Shown: positions 54,701 to 63,700 of the stretch, in pieces
Layout: each line of letters opens with the position of its first letter
Position numbering within the stretch: the first letter of the stretch is position 1
Assembly: GCF_024763615.1 (NCBI RefSeq)
Contig: NC_077223.1
Location: forward strand, 89,032,627-89,096,626
Source of the DNA: Phlebotomus papatasi
Lineage: Eukaryota > Arthropoda > Insecta > Diptera > Psychodidae
Direction of reading: 5' to 3'
DNA: 64,000 nucleotides
The notes under the pieces: generated by a model
What the model saw: the letters and a program-made list of their open reading frames with translations, nothing else
Databases searched by the model: none
Told to the model about the DNA's origin: nothing
Program-made: the position numbers and the translations under genes

Positions 54701-57700
54701 TTCGATACATGCGAATTTGAGGTGATTTTCCAAGGACACCCTGATTTTTTGGAAAATATTTCTTAGCTCATGTTTTACCCTTGGGTATAGGCAATTCGTC
54801 GAGGGTAATGCGGATGCTGGAAAACAATTGAGTTTTCCATAAAAATAAAATTTGTGTCCCTGTGCATTTTTCTCTTTTCACAAAATACCTGGGGTAGAAG
54901 TAACCACTTTCTGGGGAGGATGTAAACACCTTTTTTCCCACCCTTGAAATTAACTTTGCACCACTCTCGATTATTTTAATTACTTAAGAGATATATAAAG
55001 ACTGTATATTTTTCAAAAAATCACGACACTTTTTACAAAGAATAATTAAAATAGCAAAAAACTAAAAGCATGCATATCAAAGACATTTTTCAATAGATTT
55101 TCCCCATATTTTGACATCATGTGACTTTTTATTGAACACAGCGCCACCAATTTTTTTCGTAATCTATGAATTATAGATATTTCGCATGAAGGTCAATTTC
55201 CCGCTCTTTTACCTACTCATTTTGTAAATTGAAATTGCCTGTTTACATCTACCCCAAATGCTGTTTTCTGACCAATTATTAATTCTTTTAAAGTAATGAG
55301 TATCTCAATTTCTCTAGTAAATGCATTAATATAATCCTAAAAGATGTAGGAAAGAACTGGTATTGCTACATTTCGATTATTTTACACAATTTTTAATTTC
55401 CAGGTGGAAATCCAAATGATCAAAATAATCGAAATATCAACATTTTCAGGAAAATGATTTTTATTTTTAAAGTATATTAGGATTTTATTGACCAATTTAT
55501 CTGTGGACATACATCCCCATGGTATCTATGAATGCTTATGGGTTTTATCCTCTGGAGTCTTAAAATTAATGAAAAAAATCACAGTGTTTACAACTACCCC
55601 AGATTACTACTGCCCCAGTTCCCCCTATGTGCTAATTTTTCAACGAAAAGTGAAAAATAGCTTCACTTTTTTTCTCTACAATTCTCACAAGTTCTCCAGA
55701 AAAGGCAAGGCGAGAGGTTATTCAGAGAAATAAGGAAAAAATAGGTACCATGCAATTGTCGTAAAATCAAACATGAATCCGTCAATGCGTTGATAACTAA
55801 AAGTTGCAAGAAAATCTACTTGTCTGAGGAATTTGATGATCATGATTGCAATATTTAGAATAAAAAAAGCAAAGAATGGTAAATAGGAAATAAGAAGAAA
55901 ATACTTTAAATATGATCTGTAAGTGTATTGATATTGACATCACTCTGGAGGTTCCAACAAGACACGGTATGATCACAGAAATCGCGTGCCAAACAAGTTT
56001 GGCCGAAAAATACATTTTGTTGTTCATTTCAGACACATAAATGCCATCCATTATTCTCAGATGCAAATCCGTTTGACTTCTGATCAATAATTAGGACAAA
56101 AAAATAGTAAAGTATCGATAAGCTGAAGATAGCTTGTTGTGAATTTGCTCGTACTTCGAAAGCACACGTTTTCGTGCAGCTTGCGATGCGTTTGCGTTTA
56201 CTAGAAAACTCAGGATCCTCAGGATCGTAGTCCATGCCAATGGTGGTTATGTCAAAAACTTCAAATGTTCATAAAAAAAATCATTTTGAAATGAAAAAAA
56301 TACAACATGTTGAAAAGTTTCAGTTCAATAGACTCACCCTGTAGGGGTGCTTTGCTTAAGGGGTTAGTTATCAACACTAAGACGGCGGTGGACGCAATTT
56401 TTCCCACAACATTATTGTAAAGATTGTAAACGATATCTTTTTTTTTTATATGACTCAAAGAGTAGGGTAGAGTCTACACTTATAGATGTTATACACTTAT
56501 GGACAGCTTGCAAAAATCTTAAGTTAATACATAGAACAGATTTTGAAAAATCACAAAATTTGTTAATCATATTATAAAATAATAATTTTATGACTTTTCG
56601 CAATCTGTTTTAGGTGAGAAATTGGGATTTTTGCACGCTTTCCATAAGTATATAACATCCATAAGTGTAGACTTCACCCTACAAGCTCAAAAGCATTCAT
56701 AATAATGTGATAAAATGATAAATAAGAATTTAAATATGCAATTTAGATAATCTGGTTCATCATTATATTCCAATATCTCCCGATCCTATGACCATTTATC
56801 ACTAATTTGTTTTCTTGTGCATGCTTTTGTGTGTGAGATAAATGCAAATTAAGCAAAAGAAAAGTAATAATGTAAGAATAATGATAATGCAAAATGATGT
56901 GATTTATTGTCTACTTCTTTACCGTGCTTTGTGTTTGTAATGCAGTCTTCTATCTTTTCTATATATTAGTCTTTCTACTAAACTTTATTTTCTCCTATCA
57001 TAAGTGCTGTGCTATACTATGTGACAACAATATATATGCTTTTGTTAAAATGGGAATGTCTAATTGAGTGGTACAATATCGTAAATTATTTCAGGGCGAA
57101 TTGGAGCAACAATTGCTGCAAGCCAATCCAATTCTTGAGGCCTTCGGAAATGCCAAGACTGTGAAGAATGACAATTCATCGCGTTTTGTAAGTATCATTT
57201 TGCCTCTTTATATATATATGATTTATATTGCTTTACCAATATGATGAAAATGGATATCTCAATTGATATTTGAGATGAGTGACTTACGTATAAATTTCTC
57301 TTTCTTCGTCGCGTCATTATTAAAAAAAATAACCAGGGAAAGTTTATTCGTATCAATTTTGATGCGTCTGGTTACATATCGGGAGCAAATATTGAGACAT
57401 ATTTGCTGGAAAAGTCTCGAGCAATTCGACAGGCTAAGGATGAAAGAACATTCCATATTTTTTATCAATTGCTGGCTGGAGCATCACCAGAACAGCGTGA
57501 AAAGTTCATTTTGGATGATGTTAAGTCATATCCTTTCCTATCGAATGGTGGTTTACCAGTGCCAGGAGTTGATGACTATGCGGAATTTCAGGCAACTGTT
57601 AAGAGTATGAATATTATGGGAATGACCCAGGATGATTTTAATTCCATTTTCCGGATTGTGAGTTCGGTATTGTTGTTTGGATGTATGAAATTCAAGCAGG

Positions 57701-60700
57701 AACGTAGTTCAGATCAAGCTACGCTGCCGGATAATACGGTAGCTCAGAAGATTGCTCATCTTCTTGGGTTGAATGTCACGGATATGACCCGAGCCTTCCT
57801 AACGCCACGCATTAAAGTTGGTCGGGACTTTGTGACTAAAGCCCAGACAAAGGAACAAGTTGAATTTGCTGTGGAAGCAATTGCTAAGGCTTGCTATGAA
57901 AAGATGTTCAAGTGGCTCGTGACCAGGATTAATCGTTCTCTGGATAGGACTAAGAGACAGGGGGCTTCCTTTATTGGTATCCTCGATATGGCAGGTTTTG
58001 AAATTTTCGAACTCAATTCCTTTGAACAATTGTGCATTAACTATACGAATGAGAAATTGCAACAATTGTTCAATCACACAATGTTCATACTGGAGCAGGA
58101 AGAGTACCAACGAGAGGGTATTGAGTGGAAATTTATCGATTTTGGCCTAGATTTGCAGCCAACAATTGATTTGATTGATAAACCTGGGGGAATTATGGCA
58201 CTCCTCGATGAAGAGTGTTGGTTCCCTAAAGCCACAGATAAGACCTTTGTGGACAAACTCGTATCGGCCCATTCGATGCATCCAAAATTCGTCAAGACAG
58301 ACTTCAGGGGTGTTGCCGACTTCTCCATTGTTCACTATGCTGGACGCGTGGACTATCTGGCCAGCAAGTGGCTGATGAAGAATATGGATCCACTCAATGA
58401 GAATATTGTGAGTCTTCTTCAAGCATCCCAAGATCCATTTGTTGTGCAGATCTGGAAGGATGCTGAAATTGTGGGAATGGCCCAGCAGGCGCTCACGGAT
58501 ACGACTTTCGGCGCGAGAACACGCAAGGGAATGTTCAGGACGGTATCTCATCTGTACAAGGAGCAATTGGCCAAGTTGATGGACACCCTCAAGAATACAA
58601 ATCCCAATTTTGTTCGTTGCATCATACCCAATCATGAGAAGAGAGCCGGGAAAATTGATGCTCCACTCGTGCTCGATCAACTGAGGTGCAACGGTGTCCT
58701 CGAGGGAATTCGCATCTGTCGCCAGGGCTTCCCCAATCGTATTCCATTCCAGGAGTTCAGACAAAGGTGAGTTGAATTCTCCCCTCTCCAAAAGAAATCA
58801 CACTCTCTTAGTTTCAGATAAATGTCCAAAAGTAGCATTTTATTGACTGGAGGCGAAATTAAGATCCGCCTTTTTGGAGACTCTATCTTTGGATTTTGCA
58901 TTAAATTCATATTAAAATTTAGAAATAGTATCGCATCTCTTGTTGGTCGTTTTGCTACTCCAGAAATGACTTTTATAGTCATTTTATTGCTCTTCTTCAC
59001 TAATTAAATTTGCTCCTCTAGCGAAATTTGATCAAAAAAGTCTCTCTGGAATAATTAAAATTTCAGGACAGTTTATCATTTCAGTTCGAGAATTTAGGGT
59101 TTTCGGAAAATAAAATTAATGGTGGTTAATTAGATGAATCTTCAAAAATTGAAAGTTAATCCATTCATTTCTTAGACTCCTATTTGATTCTGGATTTTTA
59201 ATGCCTTTAGACGTTGACTTTTGCTTGATTCTGCTTGACGATAAAAAAATTAAAAACTGTAAGCCAAGACATATACCATTCAGAGTATGAGAATACAGTA
59301 GACTCTCTCTCAATCAGGAATATGGGGCAAAATGTCATCCGGTTTAGCGATAGATTTGGGCGTCAAAGCCTTTGTAAATTCAACAAAAAGCGCTCAATTA
59401 TAAAGACTCACGATAAAATAGAAAGAACTACAGCGAATTTGGGCGAATTAGCTTCATAATTAAACGTGAAAATTGTAAACAAATTTTTTTCGCCCGATTG
59501 AAAAAGAGCCGATTGAGTGAGAGTCTACTGTATTGGAATTTAAGTACACAGTTAAAAAGTTCCGCTAAGACAATTTATTAAATAATTCCACAACAAACAA
59601 TAATGTTTAAAAGGCTTTCGAGAATATGATTTAAAACGACAATTAACCAAAAGACGCTAAAATTTTAGCAATTAGCCTAGACAAGTACCATAAAAAGAAT
59701 GTAAAGAATCCCAGCTAAATAGTCTGGACACAGGTTCCTTCAAATGAGGCAACAAACTTTTGAGGCATCAAAAATGAACAATTTTAGAAAACAATTATTT
59801 TAAACATGAAATAAAATGATTTCTTTTTCGAAATACATAAATAAAATCTAAGGATTACAGGCAACTGATTTGCAAAAAGAAAAATTTTAAAAAGTAATTT
59901 TTCTATAACTTTTTTGCACATGATCTCCGAACACACACGAGGCAACAAACTTTTGACACTCACTGTAAGTTACTAAAAGCTTCATGACCATGTCACATAT
60001 AAGATTAATATTATTAAAATTAATATTTTCTGAACTGCAAGAATGACAAAAAAAGATAGCAAGGGTTTTATCATGCCTCTCTCTCGTGTGTCGCTCGAAA
60101 ACTGACCGAATCACAGTTGGCACGCAATTTCTATAATTACCTGTAATATGATTCAAAAAACAATTAATACGAACAGTAATATCTTACTCGTCATATTACT
60201 CCACTAGAGTGTAGGGGAAGCTGGGGCAAAAAGTCACAAATCGAAAATTTCAAATTTCAATATATTCCAAGATAAATAAGATACTGGCTTAAAATTTTTT
60301 CCATAGATAGCTTCCATAGACCTTCATAGATGTTGTATGTTTCTTAGAATTCGAACAAGGAATTTAGAAAATAAAAAACATCAAAATTTTTAGCCCTATT
60401 TTTGAAATATTTTCCTTGCAGAATATATCAATTATTACCTACTTATTAATCAAAATTTATGCACTGATGATTATTTCCTAAATGATTTGGATTCTTTGAA
60501 TATGAAGCCTCTATCTATTTTAGAATTTTACAAAGTTTTTTTCTCAAGAAATCTTTTTATTAAGGGCAGAATCACATTGACAGTAAAATGCTCACCGTAT
60601 TTCGCTGATTTACACATTTTCATTGCAATTCTTACGAAAATTTTCAATTACCGTATTACCTTATCTCATACTCGGTGGCACTAGGTGAAAATCGTAAAAC

Positions 60701-63700
60701 AAAATTGAATAAATAAAACGAAAATACGATAAACGCGGTGAGCAAAAAAAACTGTAGGATTTTTTTGCTACAGTTTTTCGTACAGTTTTTTTGCTCACCG
60801 TTTATCGCATTTTCGTTTTATTTCTTCAATTTTCTTATATTATTTTCACTTTTAGTGCCACCGAGTATGAGATAATACGGTAATTGAGAATTCGAGTAAG
60901 AAATGCAATGAAAATGCGTAAATTAACAAAATACGGTAAGGCTATGACGGTGACGGTGAGCATTTTACTGTCAATGTGATTCTGCCCTAAGAACGACCAC
61001 TTGGGGTAAAAAGTAACAAAAGGTGTGGAGCAAAAAGTAAGAAAAACCGAAACAATTTATGATGTCTCACGTCAAAAGAAACGTCAATTGAAAAGCGTTT
61101 TTATCGTTCAGATCGAGAAAATTGTGTTTTACAAAGATGTAGAGGAATAAATTTCCTATGAAAATATGTTATCTAAGTATTTTTTTTTAAATGTACGGAA
61201 TCCTGTAACAAAGCGAATCAAAATGTGATAATATTCCATGCCTGATACCATTTGCCCCATCATTTTTGAGAATGGTCTCAAAATTACCTTTTAGAAAACG
61301 GATCGATAAATGTATTTCCTTACAAAATAGAGAAAAAATTACTTTCATAAAGTTGTAGAGCGGTAAATTTCCTATAAAACTGCGCTAATTAGAAATTTCT
61401 GGGGCGTTCACGTAGTTTGTAAAAAAATAAAATATCCGTTTTGTGACTTTTTGCCCCTGTCTCCCCTACTCTTTCTAACGCACATCGTCCATATATGTAA
61501 AAGTGATAGTGAAAGAATTCCCTGACACCCTTTTCCCACCAATTTTCATACCTGAGGAAGGAGCCATTCAGCTCCGAAACGTTGACTAGAGAATAAAGGA
61601 GGAGAAGAACCAGGTCGAAATTCCGTGTGTTTTCTCTATTGCATCAAATTATCGGCCGGATTCCATATAGTAAAACTACATTTTATTACGTTTTATCACA
61701 GTGAAAAAAATGTCTTTTACTCGACATTCAGTTGCTTGCACCGGGCGGGAGTCGAACTCACAGCTGTGAGAGTCAAGTCAGAGATCTCACCGCCCAAGAG
61801 CCAACGGTCTTGCCTATTGCGCCATTGAGATCTCCTTCCAATTGGTTATGAAGCGGTACTGAACCGATAATTAATTTTTGCTTGAAAATCGATTCTATTA
61901 CTCTTGCGCTACTTTGGGCGATCTTTCGAGTGATCTGTAAATCGGTCCAAACCAATTAGAAACCGGTAAAGGATAAATGTTTTCCCAGAGTGTTCTTATT
62001 GTCCTTCAATGCCCTATACGAAGTATTATAAATGATTTTTTCTGAAACCCTATTTTTCTAATACGCAAGGTACTCTGAAAATGCACTAAGTCTTAATATT
62101 TCTAAAAAATTAATTGATATAAATTCAAAAAACAAAATTTGAATTGAAAAATGTCTGAAATGTCAGAAGAAAATATCGCTACAAAATTTTTGAGTAAAAT
62201 CGCAGTAATCGGAGGGTACTGAAATATTGTTCCATTATAATTGTTTTCCAAGTTTCATAAAGATTCTCAAGAGCAAAAAATATAGTACAGAAAATTTATC
62301 ATCAATATTCACAATTGGTCAGTAAGTCTGTTGAGTTGTTTTAAATGAAAGAAATCCTTACATATTTGTTACGCGTGCTAAATAATGATCGTTATTAATT
62401 TTCTAGATACGAGCTGCTTACGCCCAACGTCATTCCCAAGGGTTTCATGGACGGCAAGAAGGCCTGCGAGCGCATGATCCAGGCTCTCGAGCTGGATTCA
62501 AATTTGTACCGTGTTGGGCAGTCGAAGATCTTCTTCAGGGCTGGTGTCTTGGCACACTTGGAGGAGGAGCGTGACTATAAGATTACCGATTTGATAGTCA
62601 ACTTCCAGGCATTCTGTCGTGGCTTTCTGGCCAGGCGTAACTACCAGAAGCGTCTGCAGCAGCTCAATGCCATCCGGATAATTCAGCGAAATTGTGCGGC
62701 GTATTTGAAGCTGAGGAACTGGCAATGGTGGCGTCTGTACACCAAGGTTAAGCCTCTGCTCGAGGTGACGAAGCAGGAAGAAAAGTTGGTACAGAAAGAG
62801 GATGAGCTGAAGCAGGTACGTGAGAAACTGGAAGTTTTGTCCAAGAGTGCTCAGGATTATGAGCGTAAGTTCCAATTGGCCGTGGAGGAGAAGACTCAGT
62901 TGGCAGAGCAGCTTCAGGCAGAGATTGAGCTTTGTGCTGAGGCTGAGGAGAGTCGAATGCGTCTGTCGGCCAGGAAGCAGGAACTCGAGGAGATGATGCA
63001 GGACCTGGAGGCACGAATTGAGGAAGAGGAGGAACGTGTTAATTCTCTGGCGACGGAAAAGAAGAAGCTTCAGTTGAATATTCAGGATCTCGAGGAGCAG
63101 CTAGAGGAGGAGGAAGCTGCTCGGCAGAAATTGCAGTTGGAAAAGGTTCAGCTCGATGGGAAAATTAAGAAGTATGAAGAGGAACTTGCTCTGACTGAAG
63201 ATCAGAATCAGAAGTTGCAAAAGGAGAAGAAGATGCTCGAGGAGCGTGCTAATGATCTGTCCCAGACCCTCGCCGAAGAGGAAGAAAAAGCTAAGCACTT
63301 GGGCAAATTGAAAGCTAAACACGAAGCCACAATTGTTGAGCTAGAAGAGCGTCTGCTGAAAGATCATCAGCAGCGTCAAGAGTCTGATCGCACAAAACGC
63401 AAAATTGAGACGGAAGTGGCGGATCTCAAGGAGCAACTCAATGAGCGTCGGGCTCAAATTGACGAGATGCAGCAGCAACTGACGAAACGTGAAGAGGAAC
63501 TCACGCAGACCCTCATGAAGATCGATGAGGAGGCTGCAGCTAAGGCCAGTGCCCAGAAGGCTCAGCGTGAGATGGAGTCTCACTTGGCGGAGATTCAGGA
63601 GGATTTGGATGCTGAGAAGATGGCTCGGGCCAAGGCTGAGAAGATCCGTCGCGATCTCAGTGAAGAGCTCGAAGCCCTCAAGAATGAACTACTTGATTCT

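Larger units (their letters stand above)
42309..57094 (+). other. zip: zip intron 4 (14.8 kb, between loop-1 exons)
   Basis: Contains the two candidate micro-exons at 51674 and 51993, a (TG)n tract at 42670-42691, several TAGGGG-bounded elements, two copies of a large palindrome, two foldback arrays and a LINE tail. 42700-43480, 47800-49700, 52020-53080 and 55740-56450 hold nothing I can name. Confidence 0.85.
58767..62406 (+). other. zip: zip intron 6 (3.6 kb)
   Basis: Donor GTGAGT, acceptor TTTTCTAG. Mostly transposon-derived: 59294-59532, 59998-60210, 60212-61468 with a nested palindrome, and a tRNA-like head at 61740-61835. 58800-59290 and 61976-62400 show nothing recognisable. Confidence 0.85.

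Noticed and set aside
58147..58791. 214-codon frame antisense to zip exon 6
   Set aside because: It is a shadow of the strongly conserved myosin exon.
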